Positions 1 through 11,800 of a stretch of DNA of 64,000 nucleotides are shown in pieces. The notes beneath the pieces were generated by a model. That model saw only the letters and a list, made by a program, of their open reading frames with translations. It had not been told where the DNA came from and ran no database searches. Source of the stretch: Echria macrotheca (Eukaryota > Ascomycota > Sordariomycetes > Sordariales > Schizotheciaceae); contig MU839845.1 in the NCBI GenBank assembly GCA_030411725.1, positions 1 to 64,000 on the forward strand, given 5' to 3'. A program made the position numbers and the translations under genes. Positions within the stretch are counted from its first letter, which is position 1. Each line of letters begins with the position of its first letter.

Positions 1-137
1 TCTGGGGGGGGGGTTGGGGGGGGGGGGGTGGCGGGCTGGCCGGGTGCGGGGGGGGGCGGGGTTGGGGGGGGGGGGGGGCGGGGGGGGGGGGGGCGATAAG
101 ATAAAGCTTTAGCGGCCCCCCCCCCCCCCCCCCCCAC
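1..137. repeat. G- and C-homopolymer contig edge
   Basis: Positions 4-93 are almost only G with scattered T and C. A roughly 20-base mixed spacer containing GATAAGATAA and AAGCTT follows, then a C run at about 114-135. A G run followed by a C run could fold back on itself. This is unlike anything else in the window and most resembles a low-complexity sequencing or assembly artefact at a contig end. It carries no telomeric TTAGGG repeats. Confidence 0.7.
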
Positions 138-634
138 CTGGTGAAGAAGCTTGAGGGAGACCCTGACATCCTTAGACTGACGACAGAGAACAATTCCATT
201 GTTCAGTTACTTTTATTTTTCACAGTAGGAAGCTGGGAATTTTTAAATTCTACATAACACCTTCCATCTACATTGACATGAACGAAGCTGTTTTACCAAC
301 GGCCTCTCGTTTGAGATGACCAAGGGCCAATACCGACAGCATTCGCACCAATCGTACCATCCGCCGTAGATCCAAATGCGTGGAATACGGCCGCTGATGA
401 TACAAACTCGTTTGGCAAGCCCTTTTGGTTTTTTTTATTCCTGCACACGGACCAGCATCAGTAATAGGATACAGCGTAGCTTTGCATTCTAGAGAATACA
501 TTTCTCTCTAATCCAATGTATCCGTAGTACTCCCTCTCATCCAAACTCCACCAGACTCGCCAGCACAAAGCCAACTACCTCTCAACCAAAATAATTAAAC
601 ATTATCCATAGTGAATAACGCCATGCCGTCCGCT
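138..634. other. intergenic, 3' flank of AAR2
   Basis: No supported gene. This is the downstream flank of the leftward AAR2 gene and should contain its 3' UTR and polyadenylation site. The short frames here (for example 268-501) have no recognisable product. Confidence 0.6.
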
Positions 635-2128
635 TCAGTCCCGATCAAAGTTAACAAGCCCAATCTCCTTCCCATCCTCATCCAGATGAACAACAACTGG
701 CTTCTCATCATCATCGTCATCCTCCTCCTCATCCAAAACGGGTGCGGTACGACCCTTGGGTTGATTCCTCAAGTCCCAGCCGCGATCCCACAGCCACGCC
801 TCCAGATCGCTAAACGCGCGTCCAGCAGCTTCTTGATCCTGTGTGATGTTGCCTCCAAGCTCGAGCAGCAGCGGGTCGAGGTGCCGCTTATACTCGGCGA
901 GGGCGTTCTTCAACAGTAATGTCTTACCGCTGCTGATGTCGAAAAGTGGATTGCTTGCTAAGCCGTCGCGCTCGGGTGCCCCGACCGCGCCCAGATGCTC
1001 ATTCGCAAAGACGAGCTGGGCATGCAAGGTACTCAGCAGCGAGCGGCAGAGCAGTGGCCGTTCCAGGGCGAGCCGGAAGGAGCGGAGGACGATCCGGAGG
1101 ACGAGGCTCCACCATTGGGAGAGGCATGCGTGATTCGCGAGGTATATTCCCGTAATGAAGGTGAACTGGAGTTCTGCCACGATATCTTGGTCCCAAATAT
1201 CCCTTCCCGCCGCCGAAAGGACCCGATTCGTCGTGTCGGCATCGGCATCTTGACCGAGCACCCGAAGATCCTCAAAGTCTTGAGCAAACGAAAACTGGAG
1301 TTCACTCCCAACGATTGTCTTGTAAGCATCTGTTGTGGTTGTCATGTCAGGGGCGAGCCTTGATTCTCCCTTCACGCAGTCCATCGTTTCAACGAGCCAT
1401 TCGTCCACCCGCTTCTTGCCAGTTACCTTGCCGAGGAAAGGCACCGAGATGGCATCCGTCAGTCGGCTCCATTCCGTGGCGGCATTCGTTGACGACTCCC
1501 CTGCGGAATACCATGGCAGGAGTGAGCCATACGTTGCGCCGATGTTGTTTTCTTGTTCGCGGGCCTCGTATTGACTGGCGACTTCGCCCAGGACTTCGTT
1601 GAACTTGTCCCACTGTTTGATGCGCGCCACGGGCGGCTGCTTCGTAATGAACCAGTACCCATATCTCGGGCTAGGGTTCGGGTGCTGCACCCAGAGGAAA
1701 TGTACGCCAGGCGGGATGTCGCGGAACCCCTGAAGACTGTCACGGGTAGTGATGACGGAGGCGTCATAGCCAACCATGAACCCGGCCGGCAAGTCTAACA
1801 GACGGAAGACGTCGCCTTTGGCAAGATAGGGTGGCGGGGAGACGGTGCCGCGCTCCTCGGTGATGGAACCGATCATGTCTCGGTCGGCAGTGTCCGAGTC
1901 TGCCATGACTCGAAGCCCGCCAAGTGGGATGGTGCCAATTGCGCGTACCGACACGTGGGATCGAGTCGAGAGCCGCGACTTTGTCGAATCCGACTTGGAC
2001 AGCGTCGACGAGTGGGGTGATGCTATGCTGAGAAAACTAACGCTTCTCGCCAGATCTTGGGGGGTTGTATCGTCGTTGGGGACCCCGGCTGAGATGGGGG
2101 GTGGGGTCTCGAACAGCTTGTCGCCCAT
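635..2128 (-). CDS. AAR2: AAR2-family U5 snRNP assembly factor
   Basis: A single uninterrupted frame of 497 residues starting with ATG at 2128. The N-terminal 95 residues are Ser/Thr-rich and low in complexity. At about residues 107-150 lies the AAR2 family core: a Leu-Leu-Asp-Leu-Pro-Ala-Gly stretch, GYD, then FRDIPPGVHFLW, the typical block in which an aspartate-containing loop precedes an IPPGxHF motif. The C-terminal half is helical (AAR2 C-terminal domain) and ends with an acidic run of Glu/Asp followed by a short basic/hydrophobic tail. AAR2 proteins bind Prp8 in the cytoplasm and hold it in U5 snRNP assembly intermediates until Brr2 replaces them. The acidic linker and the Ser-rich N-terminus look like lineage decorations. 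The family call is firm; the function here is inferred from the family. Confidence 0.9.
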   Translation of the reverse strand: MGDKLFETPPPISAGVPNDDTTPQDLARSVSFLSIASPHSSTLSKSDSTKSRLSTRSHVSVRAIGTIPLGGLRVMADSDTADRDMIGSITEERGTVSPPPYLAKGDVFRLLDLPAGFMVGYDASVITTRDSLQGFRDIPPGVHFLWVQHPNPSPRYGYWFITKQPPVARIKQWDKFNEVLGEVASQYEAREQENNIGATYGSLLPWYSAGESSTNAATEWSRLTDAISVPFLGKVTGKKRVDEWLVETMDCVKGESRLAPDMTTTTDAYKTIVGSELQFSFAQDFEDLRVLGQDADADTTNRVLSAAGRDIWDQDIVAELQFTFITGIYLANHACLSQWWSLVLRIVLRSFRLALERPLLCRSLLSTLHAQLVFANEHLGAVGAPERDGLASNPLFDISSGKTLLLKNALAEYKRHLDPLLLELGGNITQDQEAAGRAFSDLEAWLWDRGWDLRNQPKGRTAPVLDEEEDDDDDEKPVVVHLDEDGKEIGLVNFDRD

Positions 2129-4913
2129 TCCGTCGAGTGCAACCAGCCAATCGTCAAACGCGGGTCAACACTAGTTCTTTTTCGAATTGTAGATCGATGT
2201 TACCTTGAAAATGCAAGGGAAAGCTCAAGGCTCTGGGATGGCTTGGGATTGCCCGGCATCGAGGGGCAGAGGAGCAGTTGAAGGCCGGCAGTGTGAGATG
2301 TCGACGCTACGTCATTCGGCTTGGAACAATCTCGAAGGCGGTCGGTTGGCTTCCGGGCATTGTGCCACGCACCAGCAATAGATAAGCCATTATCGAGGAA
2401 AGCATATCGCGGCTAATATGACAACCGTTCAAAGCTGCATTGGCGCTCTTGACAGTGTCGCTGACAGTGTCGCGGCAGAGGTGTCAAGATACTTGACTAA
2501 AACGACGTCGTCTCGTGGTTGAGTGCTCAACACGGTTAGACCCCGTGCCATGGTCGCAACCACTTGCCGATCGGTTTAGTGTGCTCGGTAACTTACTGAC
2601 ATTTCCAGGCGATACAAGTGCGTTTCAATTCCTATCGAGACCTAGCCCGTTGTGGAAGTTTTGTCGCCCTACACCTAAATGTTCCGTCTTGTCTGACACA
2701 CTGCGTCTGGAACGCTACACAGCCGTGTGGGCGCCAACCTTTCCATGCGGGCCCCTCAACTTCTAGAAAAGTCGTGCATGAAGCTGCGCGACAGAACCAC
2801 CAGGATGCGAGGCGCACCTCGGAAAGCAATTGAGGGCAGAGACCAATCTCCGACTCGGACGTGGGCATCTCGTGTCGGGCGGTTGGAGGTCGGAATGCAC
2901 CAAGGCGGTTGATCCAGGTTGCTTGGCGCACTCGTGCCACAGCTTGTTGATGTTCGTCGGGAATAAACGCTCTCGCATCTTGTTGGTGTTTTGTTGACGC
3001 GGCAGGGATCCAAGATAAAGGTTGCGAGTGCCCAGAGGGGTACACAGTAAGTAGCTCGGGAGTCTAGGCTCGCAAGGGCAGGCAGGATCCCGGGGTGGCG
3101 TACCCGGAGGAGGCGAAGGAGCTAAAATCGACCGACGCCAAACCAGACGACCGGGGATTTATATCCCTGTCATCAAACGAACTAAATCCCCTGAAGAGGA
3201 GGGAGAAAAAGGGACTGGACGGTGGCCCTCGTGGCCCTGGAGATTTCTTGGTACACTAGAGCTAGCCACCCATCCCACGTTCGTTTTACACTAGTCTTGT
3301 GCGACACAACCGTCAGAACAGGGCAGCCCCACGGGGGCGTCCAACGGCCCGTCTCGGATTCCTACCCCGGGAACCCAGCCAGGCGAGCCCACAGCCTGCC
3401 CTCGAGGGCGTCAGCGCCCAAGAACCAGACAGATACCCGTCATGATGGAAGTCGCACAAAGCTGGCTGCGACTGGCGCACTCGACGCGCCAAGTCTTGCG
3501 CAGCTGAGAAAGGAAGAAACGACGTCCAGCCTTCCGGTCATTCCGTCCGCCTGCTTTGAAGCAAGAGGTCGTCCACCACGCTCGAGTGCCGTGCGGGGAA
3601 GGAATACTACCCAGGGCACGGTGGGCATTCCTTAGCTAGCGCAGCCGAACAAAGGCAGGCCTGCGGCGTGGGGAGAGCGGGAGAGAGAGACACGATGACG
3701 GCAGAACCAGGTAAATGGGAGGAGCTATGCTGAAAAAAATCCAAGTGCAAAAAGGCCTGCAGGGTCTTCCTTCCATCCATGCCTCACTAGCCTCTTGTCG
3801 ACGGAGCCCATGTCCGATACCTCGCATATGCGCGGGGAAAGGCACGGCTCGACTTGACTGGGATGTAGCAGTGTGGTAGCATCTGTGTGCGGTACCGATA
3901 CAGGTGACATGTTTGCCCTATTGAATCTCGTTACTGATCGAGTGTCCGTAGTTCCCGTGTGTAATTGCTCTCGCTGTGATTTCGGATTACATGTTGAAGA
4001 CGAAACGAAAGGGACGAGAGCCGACAAAATTTGCTCCAAGCAAATCCCGCCGTGCAGGGAAACAAATTCGGGTTGTTTTTGCTTCGATGTATTGCTCAGG
4101 TACCCTCGTATTCCCCTCCTTCCCGGCCCGGCTTTGGGTGCGAGTTCCATGACACGGCGCCGGTGCAGTACGACAGCACGTCTTCCGGAAAACGGAAGTG
4201 CGCCCTGTGAGCAATTCGGCTTCCGAGTCGCATCGCACTGTCTCCTTCCTATGCAATTTGATGTGCACCCAAAGATACGGCTTCCTCTCAGAAGCAGGAC
4301 GGGATGTCCGCGGGCGGCCCGGTTGGATATTCCCGTTTCGGGAGAGCTCTCGATCGCCAACCGATCCCATCGTCCCGGGAATCTCCCCCTCCTGCCAACC
4401 CGGTTTACTTACCCGAAGAAGCCACGGATGAAAGAAAGGAAGCGAGCAGCATGTAATCCGGGAATCCCGTTTCTGGCCCACACACGCTCACTTACATACC
4501 TATCGGTACCCTCCCTCGTCTCGTCATCACTCCTTCGCCCCACCCATCAATTGTGACTTCTGATCCTGTCCCCGTAAAGCTGCATCGTACATCCACAAAT
4601 CCAACGTTGATGTTTAAGTGACAACTTTGGAAAAGTTTGGCAGACAGACAAGGCCGGACCAAAAGAGGCCTCATCCTTCCGCCTCGCTTCCCTTTCCACG
4701 CCTCAGGGTTCGCAGCGGCGTGCGGCGGGACCTTGTGTAACAGAACCAACACAAACAAGGGTTAATTTTTTTTCCCTCCCCATCCCATTTTTCGTCTCCT
4801 TCCGAGTGTGGTTACACAAACTTTGAAGCTAAAGCACAGCCCAGCATTCCCCCAACACACCCTGCAAGCGCAGCAGAAAATCGAGACTAGTGTCCCCTGT
4901 CCCGCGATGTTTT

Positions 4914-4955
<42 letters not shown>

Positions 4956-6066
4956 ACGGCCCACTAACACCACTTACACCCACACACTTACACACTTACA
5001 TACACTGACACACACACACACACACACCCTCCCCCCTGGTTGGCAAGACGGGCCATGTTTACACACTTTATAGAAATAAATAAAAATCCCGTCGCCATGG
5101 TTCTCCCCCCCCCCCCTCCCACCACCCTTTCCCTCACGCATGCAGTGAGAACCCGGCTAGCCCAGAAACGTTTCTACAAGTTATACAGAAGAAGAAAAAA
5201 CCAAGCTTTGTAGATTATTCGAAACCGAAGGATCCCGTCCCTCCTTTCCCCCCTCCTGTTGGGCTACACAAGGGCGGTTTTTTTTTTCCCCTCCCACATG
5301 TACGCTGCACGGCTGATCAACAAAATCTGCCGTGGCCAAGACACAAGTTCGGCCATTTAATTCTCCTGCATGTCACCCGTCCTCTAAGAGTTTATTCCCG
5401 ATGCTCGTCTGTATGGTTCCGTGTAGCCAACCCTTGCAGACAACCAAAGAAAAAAAAAAAGGCTAAACCGACCGTTCAATTCGTCGCCTCGATATATTTG
5501 CAAGGGGAAAAAAACTTGAGAAATATCGGCCGTCATGACTGTTCAATACCAAATCTTTATTATTACATAACTCGCTTTTATTATCTAGGATTATACGTTC
5601 GCACCACGATCCCGCCCCACGATCCTGTCCGTCTCTTGCGAGATATACCAGGATCCGCTTCCGTCTAAGCATACCAGACGGCGTATTTCGTACAGAAGAG
5701 AAATACTTCCGTAGAAAAATGCAGGTTGATCTATAATCCTGAACAAGCCCTCCTAACGTTTCCCCCCAGGCCCCATGCACTCCTCCAAGAGGAGGATACC
5801 ACCACCTATGAACACCACCCATGCAACCAGATCCGAAAGAAGAAACCAAAGGGAACGTCATGAGAGGATTTGAAAACATACTAGCGCATAAAAGTACACC
5901 GGATTCCCCGTCACACGAGCCGAAATTGTAACCGTGGGACCACCCTATCGACACCAACAAGATCCGAGGAAGACGCACATCTGGCTCGGGTCTGTCATGG
6001 CGTAACGGAGAAAATGACGAAACAGCTCTGCCCATGCCGACAATGCTAGCCAGAGAACGCACCAAC
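2129..6066. other. 3.9 kb intergenic region between AAR2 and con7
   Basis: Both flanking genes read leftward, so this holds the AAR2 promoter on the left and the con7 3' flank on the right. No frame in it has a recognisable domain or believable splice structure. The longest frames (3873-4556 + and 3725-4360 -) overlap each other on opposite strands, as expected of chance frames in GC-rich DNA. Simple repeats lie at 4915-5030, pyrimidine and T runs occur around 5100-5290, and an A run near 5450 lies close to the con7 3' end. Confidence 0.6.
4915..4953. repeat. (CAG)13 trinucleotide repeat
   Basis: Thirteen perfect CAG units in non-coding DNA about 1.1 kb downstream of the con7 stop codon. An impure CA-rich tract follows at about 4967-5030 and ends in a pure (CA)n run. 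Confidence 0.9.
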
Positions 6067-7432
6067 CTAAGGGTTCTGCGGGTTATGGGGGTTCGCCGGG
6101 TTCTGCGGACCCTCGTTATCTGACTCGCGATGAGGCGGGCGAGGGAATCCCATGCGTGCCATATCCGTTTCCAGCGCATTATGCTGGCCATATGGCATGC
6201 TGGTGTTGTATGGGCTTGTCGGACTCGTAGTATAGCCCGGATAGCCCTGACTGTTTGCATAGTCTGCCGGAAGACCGGAAGGAGACGCGGTACTATAAGC
6301 GGGCGTACCGTACGCAGGAATCGGCGGCAGCGGGAGCTGCCTGCTATAGGCAGGAGGCGGCGCACCCCCGCCGTTCGTCTGAACGTCAGCGGGCGCCGAT
6401 TTTCGTTTGGCCTCGTTCTCCTCCTTCTTCCGCTGCTTCCACTGCTTTCTGATTTCTTTGAACTCTACATCAGGAGAGATTAGCCTCTTCAGCAAACAGT
6501 GACTTATGGCCCCGGGTACTTGGTAACCAGGGCGGCGCATCCTAGGGCTAGAATATCTGAATCATTACATACCCTCAGGAGTTCTCTTCAGTCCATGCCC
6601 TTGCATGGTAACGTGGGCGTTGAGATGATTTAAAGTTCCATATGCCTTCTGGCAGGTGCCGCCATAACCGCATCTGTACATGCGGTCGATTTCCTCGTAA
6701 CGTCGACGAGGGCGCTTGTGTTGTTGAGCGCCGGGGATCGGAACAAAGGAATAAACCTGGGCGGCATCAGTATGACCTACAGATGCCAGAGTCAAGTCAA
6801 AAAGCCAAAATATATCCTTGTTTTGAAGGACTAAATACAAAGCCGTGGCAGAACTGGAATTTGCGCTGGGCTCCAGCGTCAGTTCAAGGGTGCTAACAAC
6901 ATACCTGGTTCCGTTGTTGAACTGCCTGAGGCGGAGCCTGTTGAATAAACTGAGGGGGGGCCATTGTAGGACCTGGCGAGGAATAAGCGGCCCAGTCGGG
7001 CCGCGGTTGGGAGTAAAGCCCAGCGCTACCCGGGTGTTGGTATTGCGTCTGGACGTCCGGTGGTGCTTGTACGTAGGGACCGGGGAATGAATGTTGGGGG
7101 AACGTAGGACTGGGCGTCGGCATCGACGCGTCAGGAGGGACGGAATTCTCATAGCGAATTCCGTGTTGCGCGCGATGGTTTCGCGCGTCCGGGAGCGGTA
7201 TCGTCGCTCCGGGGATGGATGTGGTGGGCGGACTAGGGTTCAGCTCCGCATTGTCATGTGGTTGTGATCCATATTGTGTGAGGTAAGCCGGGTGGTGGTG
7301 GCCCGGCTGCTGGTGACCCGGCTGCTGGTGGCCCGGCTGCTGCTGGCCGGACTGCTGCTGGCCCGGCTGCTGTTGGCCGGACTGCTGGCCGGGCTGCTGA
7401 TGACCCGGCTGGTGACCCCGGCCCGGTTGCAT
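6067..7432 (-). CDS. con7: Con7-type C2H2 transcription factor
   Basis: Three exons: 7432-6905, 6756-6573 and 6464-6067, giving 369 residues. Introns are 6904-6757 (GTATGT donor) and 6572-6465 (GTATGT donor, TGTAG acceptor). Exon 1 encodes a Gln/Pro/Gly/His-rich N-terminus with imperfect QQPG(H/Q)Q repeats. The second junction rebuilds TPE-EFKEIRK exactly. The conserved block runs from VYSFVPIPGAQQHKRPRRRY through one zinc finger (CGYGGTC...AYGTLNHLNAH...H) to the basic RKQWKQRKKEEN helix; this arrangement is diagnostic for Con7, which in Magnaporthe controls conidiation and appressorium-related genes. The start at 7432 is favoured because no ATG occurs between it and the TATA-like box at 7699-7707. 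The finger has five residues between its first two cysteines. The C-terminus is Pro/Tyr-rich. Confidence 0.88.
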
Positions 7433-7698
7433 TTTGAGAACGACCGATCGATACTGATCGTCACAGGCTTGGGAGCTTGAGGTGCTGTTGCAAACAAGGG
7501 CTCAATTGATTGTAGGCACACAACCGCGGAAAATCGGCGCCAGAGGGGATCGGAGAGTCGGGATGTTACGAGGCGGCCGCCTTTCGACTACGGTGGTTAT
7601 TAAATGGGAGTCGCAATGGTTGGTTGTGATGGCCAGGGTTGGTGTTGGATGGGAAGATATGGGATGATATGGGTTGGTCGGCTCGGGTTCTGTCTCTT

Positions 7699-7707
7699 CT
7701 TTTATAG
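7699..7707 (-). promoter_or_regulatory. TATA-like box of con7
   Basis: The minus strand reads CTATAAAAG here, about 270 bases upstream of the con7 ATG. The region between it and that ATG contains no other ATG on the minus strand, consistent with a scanning leader. This is inferred from sequence only. Confidence 0.45.
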
Positions 7708-8821
7708 TGTAGAATGGGGAAATGAACGTGGTTTGGTAAATTTCAGTTTTTGGAGTGAAGGTTCCCGCCCCCCGGCAGCTTTTCTGCACGGCGCGCTCGT
7801 GCAGCAGCAGGCCCAAAGTACACTCGGCGGTACCTACGGGTTAGTGGGGTTGTCTCGCTCCAGGGCTGCGACCCACCGTCCAGGTTCTGCAGTTAGCGTG
7901 GCGAGTGTGATTCGCTGCAGAACACTTGGAAGGAAGGGTGGGAAAAGGCTGAGAGCAATCCCGGACCAGGCATTGCGCTCAGGCTAGCATTGCCTGTGTG
8001 GTGGGAAATCGAGGAGCCCACCCATGGCCGATATAGTCACAGGGGTGGGCTCCGGCACTGCACCTAGAGGAACGAACTATTCCCGCAGCACCATCGCCGC
8101 ACGTTTGTTTGTTTAGCCCCATGCTCCCGAAGCCCCCAAGCTTCGGACTGCTGCGAACCTCAAGGTAGAAACCCACAACGTGCATCGTCACTTTTCGGGT
8201 ATGTTTTGATTCATTTCTGCTACGGCGAAACCGGCCTTGCGGCTGCAACGGCAAGCCATGCCGAGTGTTGCCGAGGCGTTGTATTGTTTTCCCACTGTGT
8301 GTATTCCGAACCTGTTTGTCTTCAAGCCGCGCCGCCCGGCTTCGTTCTGTGGCTTCAAGGGCCGTGATCTTGACGACCTCGTAGCTAGCTAAGTCTCCAT
8401 TGTCGTGACACGTCCGCTACACATTACTGATGCTATGCTGCAACAGGAACTCGGCGGCCTCGACCATGATGAGGCTTCCCTGCGAGAGATCTGCACGCCC
8501 TCCGCCAGCTTTGATGACTCGCCTTCTATTCATAGGCAGGAAACCCGTAGCCGCTGCAAAGGTAAAGGCCGGTAGCTGCACTGCAAGTTTGTCGGATGGA
8601 CGCCTGGATTGTGAATACATATGATCCTAACTACGACGATGTTGCACAAATGCGGGACGGACCAGCTTTTATATTAGCACGGCGCCGAACAAGCGTGCCA
8701 GGTCCTCGGTACGTTACTAACCACGCGACTCAACGTTCCGCCCGTCATGCCACTAAAATAATGCCCTTTCACATACGTCCGCCTCAGGCCCACGGCCTTG
8801 ATGCGGATTACGCAGTCCACT

Positions 8822-8848
8822 ACAATAACTACAATAACTACAATAACT
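8822..8848. repeat. 9-bp tandem repeat x3
   Basis: The unit ACAATAACT is repeated three times in perfect tandem in non-coding DNA. Confidence 0.85.
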
Positions 8849-11800
8849 ACATACAAGATGACTGACGGTGGGAAAGCACTCCAAATGGACTGAGATACGG
8901 CGGCCAGCAACAGTTCGGGCGTCGCGACTCGATTCCCGCCTGCAATAAGACCGGTGGAGTTCACACAGCTTTCGAGTAATAAAATGGGTTTATGGCATCA
9001 AAAGATACCCAGAGGCAGGCCCCAAAAGGCCGATCAGTGACGTGGGGGGATTCAGATCTGGGCTCACCCCGAGCCCACGGGTCACCAAAGAAAAGGAAAC
9101 GGCAAGATATCATCGGCGCCAGTCAGGCCATCGCAGCCTTGAATACACAGCCGGAAGCTATCTGGTGTATGTTATTGTATACTCTAGTTACGCAGGATCT
9201 TGATGGATCGGATGAGTGTGGACGCATGCACGCACTCCGTCTGATGAACAGAGAGACATTCTTCGAGCGGGCGGGACTCCATTTCCTCTCACAGTTTGGA
9301 GGGTGTGAGTCTCCACACAGTGAAGATGAGCGACTGGGCACTGGGTGGGGCTATCAGGGATCATGTGCTTGGAAGGGACGCAGCACTGATCTGCGTGTCG
9401 TCCCGCACGCTAGACTTGCCAGATGCAGACGACATTGTCTGGGTTTGGAGGAAATGTGGCTGGGGGGGAGGGGAGGGGATGGGAGGGGACCAGGGCCGTG
9501 AGCCAAGTCTTACCGACGCTGAGAGATTTGCTCGCGGTGGGGTCACCACACCTTCTGGCCCTCGGCCAAGTCGCTTGCGAGTCCCTTTTTCGGGACCAGC
9601 TCCTCTCTCAGAGCAACATTGCTGCTGCATCTGATCCTCTGTTGGAGCAGTCCTCTCGAGGACGGGAGCCGAGGGGCCCCATCAGAACAAAGGCAGCGCG
9701 GACGGCCAGCTGAATCGGCTTTTCCCACCCGCCACTGCCAATCGAGCAAAGGCAGTCGGTCCTCATGCTTTTGCCGCTGAGACCTTCTTCGAATGGTTGG
9801 CCCCAGTACGAAGAAAATCCTGACCAAAATTGCCACGGGAATTAAATGGACGCGCCGCCCGCAACAAAGTCGACGCAGCCGCGGCTGTCATGCGGCACCC
9901 TCCGTGGGACGAGCGTCGAGATCTGTTGTTGCAAAAAAGACAAAAAGAAAGATGCCGAAGCGGGACAAGACTCCAGGTGAAGATAAAGGTGCTTACCGCC
10001 TGGACGGAAGCCTGCCGCCGCCACTTCTTGGGTGTTTCCTGTCGCGGCCAAAGCCTGGTGGGTGGCGCGAGATGGTTGATTTAAGGTTTGGCGTCCGAAT
10101 CATCGATGGAACTAGTCACGATTGGCGTTGGCCCGTCATCAGTCCTGAGATCTGGAAAATCTGGGGTTCTGGGACTAGTTGGTCTGATCCATGAACGACG
10201 GGCGCCTTTTTAGCTTTGGATGAAACAGCACAGGTCATAAACTGGCCAGTGGCGATGATCTGCGTGCCAAACGAGCTTTCTCCGCTCCGTGTTGGGGTCA
10301 GCATCGGCCGACCAAAGTCATTCAGCAAAGCCCCACCTCGAGCTTCGAGTATTGGCCGATACGGGGTGAAATGCTCCTTGTATTCCGGCGAAGAGGCCGG
10401 GTTAAGCCTGCTGAGTGGTCGAATCGAAGGGTGGAAGGACCGCCGATACCTACGGGGGGTGCAGGGTACAGTCCGCAAAATCGTCCGTCAGTCGGAACAG
10501 GCAATCGAGTCCAGCGTCGTGGTCGGAACTTCCGGCTCACCTGGCGATGGCGGGAAACATGCATTTGGAGGAGAAGATGCATTTTCGTCCCATTCGCGGT
10601 TGCAGGTTGTGACGACGTTCCAGTTAGCTCGGCCCTTGTCAGCCTCAATATCGGCGGCTAAAGTTCGAGAAGCCGCTAGGAAGTCTTAAGTTAGGGGATC
10701 TGTCAAAGGCCGGCGGCGTTGACAGATCTTTGGAGACCCGAGTCTTTGGATACACTAAAATCGCGTCTCACCTACACTAGTTATGCCGTGAAGGGGCACA
10801 GTGTCCAGGACCAGCGAGCCTGGAGAGCTGGCGGGACAGGCGGGAAGCCTTCTGGACGGGAGACGGTCACAGTACCTCCCAAGCCTCAATCGCAACCCGC
10901 CTGCCCTTCCATTCGAGCCAGTGACATGACCGTGCGGGATTTTTGTCGAGCGACTCGCAAAACCGCAAGACCAGGGGTTCTGCGACGAGCCACAGTCTGT
11001 CCGGTCGGATGTTGCACTGCACACTCTCCAGCCACGTGCTGAACCCGGTGCGGCCTTCACGTGGACGAGGGCGGATGTAAGTGCGATCTGGTGGTCGCCA
11101 TGGTTTGTGCGACGCGCTGACATCCCAGCAGAGCGACACTTCTTCGCGGCCAAAACAATGTCTCATGTTTCAGCTGTCCAGAGAGGAAGCCTCAGGCAGG
11201 GCGACAATCAGCGGACGGAACGCAAACAGAAGGCGCTGCTGGTGTGGCTTTCGCTGGCTGCAGATGGCAGCTCGGTCGCTGCCCAGTCCGGCTTCTCGAT
11301 CACCGCCGTGTCTCACATGGACTTGCATCTCCGGTCGCCCTCGAACACATCGGATGCAATCCGGAGCGTGTCGCCTCGTGACCAAGCCGAAAAATCACCG
11401 CCGCTGAGAGCAAGGCCATGCGGGACGACGATACGTCCGGAGAAAAGTCTCCACCCTGCCGGCACCTCTGGACAGTGTTTGCGGTCAAGCCACTCATCAC
11501 TCGGGGCCCTTCGACAGCCGTCACCCCGGAACCTGTCATCAACCCGATTTCCGAACACACGCAACAGCCGTGCCTGACTAATGCAGCGTCTCTCGTCGTT
11601 TTGCTGCAAATTAATGTTAGTCCCAGCCAGCTTTCTGTCAGAGACTCAACTTGATTGATCTGGGACTGCAAATTGGTGAATTTTGCATGGCCGGCTCGAA
11701 GCACGATCGCTAGGCACGGGTAGCCATCGCGTCGTAAACCTGGCGGCGGGAGGGCGAGATCCCTTCCTTGCCTTCATTCTGCGATGCCGAAGATGCAGTC

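Noticed and set aside
3873..4556. 227-codon plus-strand frame between AAR2 and con7
   Set aside because: An equally long frame overlaps on the other strand, there are no conserved motifs, and the Cys/Ser/Arg-rich composition is typical of chance frames.
5463..6365. 300-codon minus-strand frame
   Set aside because: It overlaps con7 exon 3 in the wrong frame and extends into the con7 3' flank, without domain character.
8992..9501. 169-codon plus-strand frame with SPKKRKRQD
   Set aside because: The basic nuclear-localisation-like patch is suggestive, but no domain, splice structure or homologue is recognisable and the tail becomes Gly/Arg low-complexity.
11107..11704. Opposing 130-156-codon frames
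   Set aside because: They overlap on both strands and have no conserved features.
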